Part shown: positions 46,401-58,500 of the stretch, in pieces
Numbering within the stretch: the first letter of the stretch is position 1
How the letters are laid out: every line of letters begins with the position of its first letter
Origin: Kingdonia uniflora
Lineage: Eukaryota > Streptophyta > Magnoliopsida > Ranunculales > Circaeasteraceae
DNA: 64,000 nucleotides
Direction of reading: 5' to 3'
Assembly: GCA_014058105.1 (NCBI GenBank)
Contig: JACGCM010001710.1
Location: 62,001-126,000 of the forward strand
Made by a program: the position numbers and the translations under genes
Notes under the pieces: model-generated
Databases searched by the model: none
Told to the model about the DNA's origin: nothing
What the model saw: the letters and a program-made list of their open reading frames with translations, nothing else

Positions 46401-49400
46401 TACCACTGGAAGTGCGCTCTGCTCACATAGAATCGGTAGTAAGCATAAGTATAAGGTTCTGTTAGGAGAGCACAAGTGTCCTACTCCAGACACCAAGATA
46501 GCCATATCCTTTGCATATCCCTAGCTCACTTTTGCTTTAAGCCGCTCCTGCAACACACTGGTAGATCAGGCTCACCCATTCTGGTAGATCATTGCATATC
46601 CTCTAGCAACCGATAGCTTTTGGAATGCTTCTTCCTTTCGAGCTTTTGGAATGCTTCTTCCTTTAAGCGCACTTACTGGGGTTAGAAGGAAAAGCACGGG
46701 ATTCACTCATGCGTTAAAAACGCCTAGCGTTGAATGGAATCACAGAATGAGAAATGAGCCAGTCTCTTTTGCCAAGCTTGGTCTCTCTTCCTATGGTCTT
46801 AGAGCGCCTTCGACACCTGACTTCTACTAAGCAATGACCCACTTCCTCTTCCTGATCTCCAAAACCATTAGGAATGGGACTGATGACGCCTATAGTCTTA
46901 CACCCCCTCTGCCATGGCTTCGGCTTTCGCCTTTTGGATTTGGCTTTTTTTTGGACCTGTGCTCGGTGCTTGGCTTTCTTTCTGCCTTTTGTTTTTCCCC
47001 CTACCATCGCTTTCGCTTTTTTGTCTTTGTTTTTGTAGTTTAGACCTGTGATCGGTCCAAACTACCTTTCCCTCGGATACCTTATGGTTCTCGTATAATG
47101 GCGCGCCTTCTATACTTTTGCGGGTTCTTTCTTTGCCTGGCTCACCCAGCCCTTCGCCCCTTATTTGCTTGCTCCTTCTTTCTTTGCCTTGCTTACCCAG
47201 CTCTTCGTTCTTCATTGCTGGCTATAGCGACCCTTCCTTCGTCAGTTAAAGTGGTCCTGCTTCCCTTTGAGCCTTAGGTAGGCTTGCTTGCTTCCTTCTA
47301 GTCCTGCTTCCCTTTGAGCCTTAGAGACTTTCTTGCAGTCCTCTTCTTATTCTTCTTCATCTGGTTCTTCTGCTTTTCTGTATTATTCTTATTTAACTCC
47401 GGTTAAACTACTAGCCTCCTAACCCACTCGTACTATTCTTTTTTAAAGACTAACTTCCCCTAAAACTACTCAATAAGCATCGAAAAACTTGCGTACGGCG
47501 AAAAAAGTTGATCAACCTATACTTGCGTATGGCCAAAGTTACTATTTTTCTTTCAAAGATTCCAACAAAAACCATAGCCATCGAAAAAGAAAAACAAACA
47601 AACTTGTGTACAGTGAGTAAAGCCGACGAAAGAGTAGTTTAGGATCCTTGTTTTTTTTCTAACCTCTTTTCAACAAAAACCAACGAAAGAGTAGTTTAGC
47701 AACATCAAAAATATACATTACGTTGATTCAACCTATACTTGCGTACGACCAAAGCTCACTCGCCCAACTTTTCATTTCCTAAACTACGGTCCAACACAAA
47801 CACACTCCTAAACTACAAAGAAAGTCGTATTTTTTTTGTGGAGTTAAGTAGTAGTTTAGGGGAGAGCCCACCTCCAAAACACAAACACACACATCCCTAA
47901 GCAACTACGAACCCATCCAGCCAGGCTCTCAAAGAACCCTCTCCCCCCCCCCCCATGCTCACTTAATACATACATAAGTAGTTTAGAAGTGTTGAAATCT
48001 CTTTTTGGCTTGTGCAAGCTCAACCGGCTTCCTTTGGTTCCTGGCTCTAGCACACACCTCTTTTCTTTAATACTTGAAAAGCTATAGTAATTTCGTTCCT
48101 AGGGGCCTTTCTTCTTACTAGGATCCTAGGCTCCTCTCGTCTTCTCTATCTAGGCTGCAACACACTCCTTCCGGGTCTACTTTGGGTTCTCATTCTTTAA
48201 CCCTTTTAAAACTCCTTGTGTGATCTAGCCTCATTCTTTAACCCTTTTAAAACTCTGGCTACCTTCGCCTCTTAGCCCAACTGTGGTTTATCCGCCTCAT
48301 TCTCGCCTATTTCTAGCCTCATTCTAGCCTCATTCTTGCCTATTTATGGACTAGCAGGCTCTCTAACTACTTGGTCTATCATATGGTAGCGGTTCGTGTT
48401 CCATTTGCATTTGAATACCAATAGTGGATAGCGTCAGTAGGTTTTGCAGAGCTCGTTCAATTTCCTTTCTCTAAGTAACCAATGCCCATCTTTATATAAA
48501 TATAAACAATCCGTCAACCGATTAAATATTACGGCAAATAAAATCCAAAACCATATGAAAACAGATTAAAAAAAACTTGTTAGAAGATATAGGTTTTGCA
48601 CCATTTCAAGGCAATGTTTGGATGAGCTCTATAATTGGCACAATAAGTTACCCTTATTGTGGCAGGAACACCAATAAATAGGCGAATAAATAACCCATCT
48701 TTTCCTGAAAATCAATCCATAATAACTAAATCTTCTTTCAATCATTTACCATAACCTTCACGAACGTAGTATTTCCCTGAAGATCTACGATTAAAATTCG
48801 GTGGCAATTTAGAGGGCCCTTGGATAGAGTATGTTTTAAACGCATAAAAGTAGTAATCAACCCAGTTTACATCGTATTCGCTGCAAACAACCGTAAATCC
48901 AAACAAAAATCCTAAAACACATTATAGAGAGAGAGAATATGAATTAGGATTCCACGTTCTTGAGTTGCGAGTGATGAAGAGACAGAGGAAGGTAAAATAA
49001 ACTTATCGGTGTGAAGGTTTTGATGGAAAAGCGTAATACGTATTTCAATAGGTTTTGAAAAAAGTTGCTTCATTTCCAAAAGAGTGCGATTGGAGATATT
49101 TTCGTTAAGAAAGATGGAATTTGATAGTTGTTGAAGAGTTTTTTTAAGAGTTGCAACTCTTCAATTTCAAGGATTTGTGCGGAGAAAGTTTAGTAGTCTA
49201 ACAAAATTGTACACGTGTCACTTTATTATTGGTTGGGGGACCACAAAAAAAGAGGACGGCGAACCGCGAACAGTCTAGTAGAGGTCATTGGCTTAATAGT
49301 ATAGATTGTTTCGCCTTTGTTTGTCTCCCTGGAAATTTATTTAAGTTGGGTCGGATATGCGTGAGTGTTTTTTTAGTGTATGTGCATGTGTCCCCTGATA

Positions 49401-52400
49401 GGTACCACTGCGCCTTGCTCGAGCGCAGTTAAGTTGTTTGCTTTGATGTACCTCACTGATCCTCTTGCCTCAGGAGTTTGAGACCTTGCATAGACTATTT
49501 AGTTATACAGTATAGGTTGGTTAATGATTAGATTAATTGTATTAGTATAACCAACATATCGGATTTCGTATTAGCTTCTAATATCTCTCACAACTTATGA
49601 GTCATACTAGACACAATACTGCACATTTTTGTCTTTGGATTTTGAGAACTAATTCTATACACTACGACCAGTGGTTTTGCAGATGTATTTGACACCGATT
49701 ACTTCATTGAACAAATGAAGGATTTTGTAACAGTTGTGAAGGAATTGCCAGCAGAGATAGCATCAAGAGAACCAGTTCATGTGGACTGCAGCAAACGCAA
49801 AGGCCACTTTGATTACGTTGAAAGTGTGCTTCCTTCACTCTTGGAGCATCGTTATATTTCAATAACACCAGCAATGAGCCAAAGAAGGGACAGGTACTAT
49901 TATTATCTTTTAACTGTTTGCCTTTGTTTTGCTAAAACAGCTGGGGTTAGGTACCTCAACAACCTAATACTAATATAGACAAAACAGGAAGAATTACAAC
50001 TTAAGAGTAAACTTTCCCCCTAACATCCTCCTCTAGGGTGACTTAAGTCATTTGGTAAGGAGCTAGGTTCAGTAATACTTCACCACAGAATCTTACATAA
50101 GCGGCTAAAAATTCTGGTCCTCTAATAGTTTTTCTATATACATGAAAAATTCTGAACTCTAAGAGGCTATTAGTCATCTCCCATATCTCCTCTGTTATAT
50201 GCAAACAACTTCATGGAGGCAGGGGTGAAGCCCCCGAAAAAAAAAACTGAGGTACTTTTAGGGTGATTTACAATTTTTATCACTGGAATAATATATAATA
50301 AGTCGCATTTTAAACATACAAGAAAGCGATTTACAAAAATTAGAAAGTGAATTACATGCCCAAAAGTGGAAAAAATAATGAAGAAGAGAAGTGTATTAGA
50401 TGTGTTTATCTTTGAACATACATGAGGTTTCAGCTCATGCTACTGATATAAAATGAGGCTAGCTCTACCAAACAGACCATAGACATAATATGAGTGCTCT
50501 ACTGACTAAATAATAAAGAGTAACTAAATTTTGATCAAAATAGAAATAATATCCCTTTACTGGTATTCGGTCCGGGTTTCTCTAGGTCAAGACCAAGGGC
50601 CTGAACCACCAGGCCACACAATATCTTGTGTTAAATGTTCAGTGGGGTCAAATATAGACTAAAGCGTAAAAATTTGTCGAAAACCCAAAGGGAAGTTGTC
50701 GATTTTTGCCGGAGACCCCACTGCTCCCCCCTGGTTTCGCCCCCTGCATGGAGGAGCCTTCTTCTTGGTTATGTAAGCCACCATTTGCTTGAGCAGTAGC
50801 CACCTAGATTTTGTCTTTCCCATGTTTAACAGAGTTTGGTCTTGGCTGGCCTGCAAAACTTTTACAAAAATCACCCTATAGGATCGAAATAGTCCACCAT
50901 ATCCACCTCTTTGTGCTATAAAGCCCAATAGGGTTAAGTAACCAAATAGCTTGGGGAAGAGTTTCCCACTTTCAATTTATCTGTTTTGGTAGTACAAACT
51001 AGGGGAAAAACTCCCACTCAAGAGTCTACATCTCTGGTCCTTGCAGTGTCTTCAATTTTGTTTAACATCTCCATACACCTAGCTTTATTGTCAAAGGTAA
51101 TATCCTTAAAGTACCTGTACTTGAGAATGGTTGTTCCCCTTGAAGATACCACAGTCTCTCTTTTCGTTGTAAATATAGGAACACAATCTATACTGAACAA
51201 TCTTTGGCACTCTCTACAACTTAACTGAAAGAGCCATTGACTTTCATGCTCAAAAGATGTATTTCGTCTGACAATACCACTCACAAGCAGCACTTTCTGC
51301 CATAGGTCTTATGCAAAAGGACATGCCATGAAACAGATGATCCATACTTTTGCCTGAAGTTTTGAAGACCCTTTTTTGTTGAAACCTGTTGAATAGATAG
51401 ATTCCTAGAAATAGCTATCCATGTAACAAACCCATGCTTTGGCTCAAGGGATCCCAGCAAACTCGTTCAAAACTGTGTTTTCTTTGTCTGAGATTTTTTT
51501 TTTCTGCTAAAGCCATAGTGTTCTTCTGTAGTGTGTTTCCATATGGTTCTATCCTTGGAGCAAGCTGCTTGATTGATGAGGGGAAGACTATTAACAATCT
51601 CTTGGATAACATTGCTCTTGACCACAAAAGTACTAGCTAGGGTTTCATTAAATTATTTGTTTTATAGGAATGCATTTAAAACGTTTTTCTTGCATTCGTG
51701 GAAGTTTGTCTGGATTTCTATATAGGGCGGCTAGCAGTTAAGTGGGGACTAAGGGTGAAACACGATATTGCTACCAACTGAGCAATCCCTTGTTGGCTTA
51801 ATTGTCTAACTAGTGTTACTGCACGCCTAGGGTGTGCAACCCTCCTTTTCAGACGCACTTTGTGCGCGTCCTCCAACGCACTTTGCGTACGTCCTCCGGC
51901 GAACTTTTAACAACCATAACTAGCAACCACGCATCAAACTTCCAAGTGATGTCACAATCTGCTTTGAAGAACCAAAATGGGGTTCCAGGAAATTAGTGAT
52001 AGTATGCCTTTTCATCTTCTTAGTTCAATTTAGAAACTTGCTTACCTCCTCTGGGTTTTCACAATTAACGTGTCACTGCATACCTTTGTCGGAGACCGAG
52101 TATCAGGTGATATCCCATATAATTTGTAAACATCATAACTCTCATCTTAATGGTGCCAAGTGACTGCTTAAGCTAACAACACTAAGTGTTTCGAGGTACC
52201 TTCGCAATCATGTTGAAGCTCTGATTAGGAGCAATGACATTGTGAAGTGAGCTGGTAATTGTTTAGGGATTGAACGATTACCTCTTGTAGATTGGTGATC
52301 TGACACAAAAATCACGGATTTATTCTTGTTTTGAGCAACCCATGATTCAGTGACACATGAATCTGACCACGTAGGTCATCATTAACTTCGTCTCCGTCAC

Positions 52401-54671
52401 ATCGAAATGGTGAAGTAGTACTTAAATCCCTTAATGAAGAACAATTGAAGCAGGGGCATCTTCCCCCAAAACAATGTTGGAGCAATTGAATCCTAATTTC
52501 CCCAAACAATCAACAACTACAAAGAATTGTATCTCTCCCAATTATAAATACACGGTAATTTCGTCGATCAAGGCCCTTGATAATAAAATCAAATTAAATA
52601 GCTAACCTAAATTTGCTGTTGATGATAGAAACCAAATCAAATGAGTCCCCGATAATGATTGAGAGAACCGATCCTTAGCTTCAAAAACACTGACGATGAA
52701 GGGAGAGGGTAATGGATGATCGAACCCGTTGGAGGTTTAAGAGTGGGAGATGCGGTGCGGTTGAGGAAAGGAGGAAACGAAACAGAAGAGAGAGAGAGAG
52801 AGAGAGAATTCGACCAAGGGTAGTTTAGTAAATTTGTGGGATGACCAAAACGTTTTGGGCGACGGCTAAACAAAAGAGGATCTTTGCTTTATAGTAGTAG
52901 AGATTTTAGTTGGCAATGAAATGGTTTGACTATCCGAGTAGTCAATTTCACAGTAACTGTGCACTCGTTATTCATACTGACTTCTGGACAGTGTCTATAA
53001 GGTTAAAGATCCTAGTTGAGTTATCTTATACTTTTCTATGGTTATTTACCTACAACTTTTTAGAGTTCTCCCTGCCCAATGGGTTCCTTAAGCACGTGCT
53101 TTTGGTACTTAACTTCCCGTGAACCTGTCTCTGTCTAATAGGTATCTTTGCAAGTGCAAAAGTGGTAATTTTGTATGAAATATTCTTTGTAGGAGTCTGA
53201 AAATCTTGGTGTCTGCACCCCAAAATTATTATTATATCGAATTTCTACTTGTGGAAAAGATGACAAACTAAAAATTAGGATTACATAAAACTTATCTCCG
53301 GTCCGCCATATGGATAAACACCTATTAATAAATGTTAGATTCCTTTTTGCTTGCGTTTTGGTTGTATATGCTTTGCCTTTTACCTGACTTTTTATCTACT
53401 AATATGCCCACCTTTCGCATGGCTTATTATTATCTACCAACATGCCCACCTTCCTTTCACATGGCTTATTATTATTTGCCAACATGCCCACAGTTGGGAG
53501 AAGGGAACTATGTCCGTCCCAGAAGCAGCAATACCCTTATTCTTTAGAAATTTGAGCCTAGATAAATTAATGGGAAGATAAATTAAGGGTATAAAATCTT
53601 TGTTGTTAGAGATTACCTAGATAATTTCCTTAGAATAACTTCGTTAAGGGAGTCAAGTTCCGTTTTTTTTTTACGTATTATGTAATGTACTTTGTAGACA
53701 TTTGGCGTCAACCTTAATTGCTTCCCTAATAAATATAGTTGAAAGGCACGATTCCATTCTTCAACAATGTTTGAGTTGACAGTAGTCAGGCCTTTCACTC
53801 ATGTTTGTATTATAGTTCTCCCGATTGATTTTTGACAATCTGAACTATCTTATTTATGTTGTGTTTCTAATTTTGGGAGAGGTAGATTTTCAATTAGGGT
53901 GTCTCACTTACATAATACTTCGACATTTTGTTTTCCAGATATCTGTTATATGCAAAGGCTGCTCTCTGCCAAGCTTGTTACAATTCTCTACGTCTTAACA
54001 GTGCGCTGGAGAAGAAAGGATCTGAGCTTTTGGATGCCATACCTAAACCATTCATGTCCCTTCACCTTCGATTCGAACCTGATATGGTTGCTTATAGCCA
54101 ATGTCAGTATCCAGATCTCTCTCCTGCCTCCATGAAAGCCATTGTTGCTGCAAGTGGGGATCGTAAGCCCTGGACTGGAGAAACCGCTCGTATTTGGAGA
54201 AACCGTGGAAAATGCCCGCTGACCCCGAATGAGACATCTTTCATCCTCAAATCACTTGCAATTCCATCAAACACAACTATTTATTTAGCAGCAGGCGATG
54301 GCTTGATGGAAATGGAAGGCTTAACATCTGTTTACACAAACGTTTTTACCAAATCTACCCTACTCAGTGGCGAGGATTTTACGACTATGCACGGGAATAC
54401 GAAAGCTGCATTGGATTACTATGTGTCCATCAACAGCGACTCTTATGTTGCTACATACTTTGGAAACATGGATAAGATGGTGGCAGCCATGAGAGCAGTC
54501 AATGGATTGTTTAAAACTCTATTCTTGAGTAGAAGAGCTTTTGCAGATCTCACCTCTAGAGGTTTGAAAGGGGAAGCATTGGCTGAAGCTCTATGGAAGG
54601 CTCATAAACATGATTTTACTATGGGAATAGGCTCTGCTTTACCTGACTGCTTTTGTGAAACAAAATTATGA
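43421..54671 (+). CDS. O-fucosyltransferase-family (AXI1-like) protein, complete, 6 exons, 440 aa
   Basis: A Golgi type II membrane protein of the plant GT106/O-fucosyltransferase-like family, some members of which build cell-wall pectin; the acceptor of this one is unknown. Exons: 43421-43548, 43633-43712, 43821-43891, 43999-44087, 49672-49893, 53939-54671; sum 1323 bp, phases consistent, stop TGA at 54669. Residues 1-6 are followed by a hydrophobic anchor (LFSILIIFLSLLLLTLLL) near 9-26. Then come IWSMRRIVEWRPCKWW, the nucleotide-sugar loop FIRVDCYGGLNQMRRDLCDG, LLNATLVLPKFEVAAYW, VDCSKRKGHFDYVESVLPSL and HLRFEPDMVAYSQC (239-252, bearing the HLRFE core motif). Next are RGKCPLTPNET, IYLAAGDGLM, FTTMHGNTKAALDYYVS and a C-terminal GSALPDCFCETKL. 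Exon 3 uses the second of two AG acceptors (43820), since the first gives a stop. Introns 4 and 5 are 5.6 and 4.0 kb, swollen by insertions. Confidence 0.93.
44088..44649 (+). other. Intron 4 of the O-fucosyltransferase-family gene, proximal part
   Basis: AT-rich intron sequence of local character, ending near 44650 where base composition and word usage change abruptly. No gene recognised. Confidence 0.5.
44650..48470. other. Foreign-looking ~3.8 kb island inside intron 4 (possible mitochondrial insertion)
   Basis: Composition shifts from AT-rich to near-even with CTTTCTTT/CCTTCTAG pyrimidine stretches. A palindrome-centred word ACTTGCGTACG/CGTACGCAAGT recurs about eight times in both orientations (44823, 44896, 45312, 45747, 46152, 47489, 47521 with one change, 47737). 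Other words recur many times: GTAGTTTAG/CTAAACTAC (about ten), CTTTTAAAG types, and CTTTAGAGCTAG (twice). Longer repeats are GCTTTTGGAATGCTTCTTCC (twice near 46620), GTCCTGCTTCCCTTTGAGCC (47248 and 47305) and TTCTTTAACCCTTTTAAAAC (twice near 48190-48250). Frames up to 146 codons exist (46065-46505) but resemble no protein I know. Composition and repeat style suggest non-coding plant mitochondrial DNA; that is inference. Confidence 0.5.
47941..47954. repeat. Poly-C tract
   Basis: CTCCCCCCCCCCCCC run inside the island, rare in AT-rich plant nuclear sequence. Confidence 0.85.
48471..49671 (+). other. Distal part of intron 4
   Basis: Composition returns to AT-rich. No feature recognised; the exon 5 acceptor follows CACTACGACCAG. 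Confidence 0.5.
50220..50746. mobile_element. Non-autonomous hAT element, 527 bp
   Basis: Perfect 8-bp duplications CATGGAGG lie at 50212-50219 and 50747-50754. Ends CAGGGGTGAAGCCCCC and, reversed at the right, CAGGGGGCGAAACCAGG pair over the outer bases. Non-coding, in intron 5 of the O-fucosyltransferase-family gene. Confidence 0.85.
50755..51809 (+). other. Intron 5 sequence between the hAT and Helitron insertions
   Basis: Minus-strand frames at 51018-51293 and 51415-51627 faintly recall LINE 3' regions but are not convincing. No other feature seen. Confidence 0.35.
51810..52903 (-). mobile_element. Non-autonomous Helitron, 1094 bp
   Basis: In minus orientation it begins TCTCTACTACTATAAAGC (5' end at 52903), preceded by host A. 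It ends in CTAG (last base at 51810), followed by host T, so it sits in an A|T site without duplication. Twelve bases before the end is a hairpin GCACACC-CTA-GGCGTGC with a single mismatch. These are the diagnostic Helitron ends. The interior contains a GA microsatellite and short frames (52312-52509, 52637-52873) but no Rep/helicase, so it is non-autonomous and may carry captured sequence. Confidence 0.85.
52787..52807. repeat. AG microsatellite inside the Helitron
   Basis: Pure (AG)n. Confidence 0.9.
53404..53490. repeat. Imperfect ~40-bp tandem repeat
   Basis: ATGCCCAC starts at 53404, 53442 and 53484, each of the first two followed by a CATGGCTTATTATTAT segment. Confidence 0.8.
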
Positions 54672-55530
54672 CTTTGGAGGATATTTGATTCTAAGTTGTT
54701 TGGCGTTTTTTTTATTTATTCCTTGGATGTATTTTTTGTTCTAGTATTGTACTTCGAGGTTAAGGGTGCTCCCTTTGGGGCTTTGGGCAACGTAAGGTCA
54801 AACAGAATGTAAGATTTGGTTTTCCTCGGCACTTTACCTTGTCAACAATTGTAATGTAAATGTAGATCTGTCCATACTTATGACATTGCTGTATTTCCTG
54901 GTCTCTTGAACTATGTTAGACCACCGCAGGTGGTTGCTGCGGTTACATTATTGTGTTATGCAAAACATTTACCTCCAAACCAAAAATAGGCTCCATTTGA
55001 GCTTAGACCACCCTTTTCCTGTTTAATGTGGTCGAAAGTTATTTATTTCTCATGCCATGTTAAAAGGTCATGCAAGTTGAAGTTTTCTTCCAATTCAAGT
55101 AGTGTGACAAAGGAAGTCCGATACTTTTAGCTTTTAAATATAGAAATTGGCAAAAGTTGGAATACCGTTCTGTAAAATGTTTCTACTTGTTATGTACATG
55201 TGAAGTCATGAAATATCTTTCAAACTCAACTGTGCTGCTCTTAAAAAACAAAATGAAAATAGTATGAAGATTAATGGTGATAAGAATCTTGCTTCTTCAA
55301 GATAATTTAGCACCATATCATCCCCCAAACAGAAAGATAATTAGGCATATGGAGTACAAATTACGAAATATCCTTCATTTCCATACAAGAGAATATAAAT
55401 TACAAAAATTTAACTGAAATATACAGATGGTGAAAAGGCATATATCCTTCATTCATAAAGGCATGTCCTCTTCATGACAACAGTGCCTTTTGTCTCAGTT
55501 ACTACACTAAGTTCTTTCTTAGCTACTAGT
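54672..55530. other. Convergent 3' region between O-fucosyltransferase-family gene and SNAP43
   Basis: 859 bp separate the two stop codons and hold both 3' untranslated regions and polyadenylation sites. No gene or transposon is visible. Confidence 0.6.
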
Positions 55531-58500
55531 TTAATCCAATAGATCTTCCAACTCTCTGCCATACTCATCGAGTTCTTCATCATCTTCTTCATTAGGATTT
55601 TCCACTTGCTGATAGGACACAACTTGTGTTCTTTCTTCATTATGCTGACGGGCATCGTTAAATCCAGTTTGCCGATGAAACAATTCCTTTTGTTCATTCC
55701 AGTCTTCAACTATCTCTTCTACCACCTCACCAATCAACTTCTTATTTTCTGCGATATGCTCTATGTTTTGGACATCAATCAACTTACTAGCATCTGCAAC
55801 ATAGATTTGAAAACAAGCATAAATTCGTAAGCAACTTGGGGAAGATGCATTGTGATTGCATAACAAAACAACTAGTGCTTTCAGGAGCATGGGGATGCAT
55901 GCTATGTTTATAGCCTTTTCATGCATATGTGCTTTTCCTTTAGTCATTTATTTTGGTTTTGTCCTGAACAAAGGCGCTGCTGAGCCTTGAATCGTCATTT
56001 CATTTATAATGTGGTTGATACTGAAATGTTGGGAAGTAGATCAAAAATATTTGCGACACTCCTAGAATAACATCGTATGGTCCAAGGCTATAGCCTATAT
56101 GTGTCAGATATTTAGATAGGCCACAATTATTACTTAAAACACATCTACAAAATCTGGAGACTACCTCTTTTCAGTATGTTACATTATCATGCCAATGTAC
56201 CATTCATTCGTTTTGGATTTATATGGGTATTTTCTCTTGGGATAATTAGGATTTTTAAGCGGTTTTTGTTAGACAAAAGTAGGCATTGACCATATGGATA
56301 TATATATATATCTCGGATTCTCATCCTTGTTGGATAGCGACGCACATTAACTTAACTGGCGATTTAGATATATTTTATCTTGCCTTAACGAATGCGCTAG
56401 TCAAACAATTTTGAAGACATTCTCCTCACGACTCCTTAAGAGTAAACATTTTTGGCGTTCTACTCACAACTCTTCTCTCGCTTCTTTATATTTCCCTCTC
56501 TTCTCTATCCATTCTCCAGATCCCACAACCATCGGTGAGCTCTATCTCGCCTCACTTTCCCCTCTCTATCCTCAAGTTTTTAGATATTTTATATTTCAGA
56601 TACAAGCGTGCCAAACATTCCTGTACATCTATTTTTCAACAAATATCGATATATGAAGTGATTGATATCGACCTTAAAACAGATATGAAGTTTCCAGTTT
56701 CCATTACTTATAAAATCAATCATTTAAAAAAGGAAACAACTGTTTAGCTAATAACTGTAATGTTCATGAAGATCTTCAAGGTGGTAACCAAGAAAATCAA
56801 TGTCCCAAGATTGAATTAGAAGTACCAAGTGCAGGAAATTAACTTGGAAGCACTAAATCAGGCAATTCAAAGTTTTATGCAGAACTGCAATGAAGTAATA
56901 AAGAAGGATAAAACAGAAAGACGGAAGGTACCTTTGATAGCTAGTTCCTTTGCCGCTGCATACTCTGTTGATATTTTCTTAAGCACTTTCAGGTCAAGTT
57001 CCATACTCTGAGAATACAAGCAAGTTTAGAAATACAGTTATTCGTGGTTATATGAGAAGCATATCATGTAAACAAAACCTTTCTGAGAAATCTCACAAGC
57101 GAAAACCTTAATTTAATTAGCTGCATAAATACTATATAATTTTCACAAAAGCATATTAGTAAACATGGAGTGCTGAGATCAATATCCAAAAACTCCAAAC
57201 ATGGACGTAAACAGTATATAAGACAGATTAACTAATACGATATTTTAGCTGCATAATTTTGTAAGAAAAGCAAATGGGGAAAATAACTCATATATCAATA
57301 GACTGGGTGATACTAATATCAGCTGGCTATGTTATTCCATATAGTCGAATTAATTGTAATTAGCTTTAATTATTTTTAGAAATTTCTATGCAAATCCAAG
57401 AAGAAAGTAATAAAATATCATTAGATGGCACAGTACTACATATATTTTGTTATATATGTATTTTATTTTTTAAAACGGAAGATACATCGCCAATATCTAA
57501 CATATTGCTTAAGTTTGACATTTGCTCCTTGGGCGGTGTTTACCAGTACATGAATTTCAAAAGATCTGTTATGCCGAAATAATGGTATTAGATATTCCAA
57601 CTATTTGATTAATTTCCCTTTTAAGAACTTAATATAGTGGATAATAACAATCATCCAACAAATTTTGCCTATTAGAGATCTTTAGGTTGGCCCAATTAAA
57701 AGGTTGATGTATCATCTTACCAAGTCCATGTGCAGCAAGCGCTCGATTGGTGTATTTGCAAGTACCCTGATTGGTAAAAGAAAGAATAATTAGCTGCAAA
57801 GTATTTTTTTTTTTTTTTAAACACATGGGAATATTACCAAAGTACAAACACAATTAGATGGTATAACTTGGATATTTACTTCTCATAAGCAAATTCCATG
57901 CGGGCATTCTGAAGATTGGTGATTTCATTGAGTCTCTCAGTTACAGAACTGTCATTTATGTCAACAGATCCAAACAAAAACAAGTTTCTGTCGAGCATTC
58001 TTTTCACTAAAGCAGGGAGTACACGAACATTTTCTTCTTTTGCATCAGCAACAAGGATTCTCAGTTTCTTCAACTCTCCTATTGGATACAATACGCAAAA
58101 AAGAAAAGAAAAAAAGGAAGTCAGTATTATTTGATACTCAGTAATATCAGATATCAAAATAGAAACTAGTAGTTTTAACATTACTGGTGGGAGTCTGCCT
58201 AGTCCCTAGCTTCCTCTCTCACAAAAACAATAAAATAATAAATTCCACTGTTACTACTTAAATTTCAGCTGGTATTGTATTTGAGTAATAGAGTCAGTGT
58301 TGAGTTGCATTACTGTATAAAGAAAGTGTCTTGTTTTTCCCCTTAAGATTCATGGTAAATGTAATCTCAGTGATCCTCAAAAGGAAATCCTGGTAGTGCA
58401 GCTTGTTCTGGAGTATTAAAGCAAGCCTGAAGTCGGGCCTCTTTTCGCAAGAAGTTATTTTGAATAGTGAGCTAATAAATCCCACGGTACAAATTGCTAC

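Noticed and set aside
46065..46505. 146-codon minus-strand frame in the island
   Set aside because: Unlike any protein family I know, Cys/Leu-rich in a low-complexity way, and spanning repeated words; likely chance in a region with few stops.
46714..47215. Lys/Arg-rich frames (97 and 105 codons)
   Set aside because: They arise from pyrimidine-rich CTTT repeats read on the other strand; no domain.
51018..51627. Possible LINE zinc-knuckle region (minus strand)
   Set aside because: Only faint similarity (one DHLF-like tetrapeptide); too weak to call.
51850..51895. GCACTTTGTGCGCGTCC / GCACTTTGCGTACGTCC pair as a separate repeat or protein-binding array
   Set aside because: It lies inside the Helitron 3' region and is explained as part of that element.
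56411..56920. Frames in SNAP43 intron 5 (transit-like MKTFSSRLLKSKHFW; EALNQAIQSFMQNCNEV)
   Set aside because: Short, unlinked and on the strand opposite to the gene; no family recognised, so not called.
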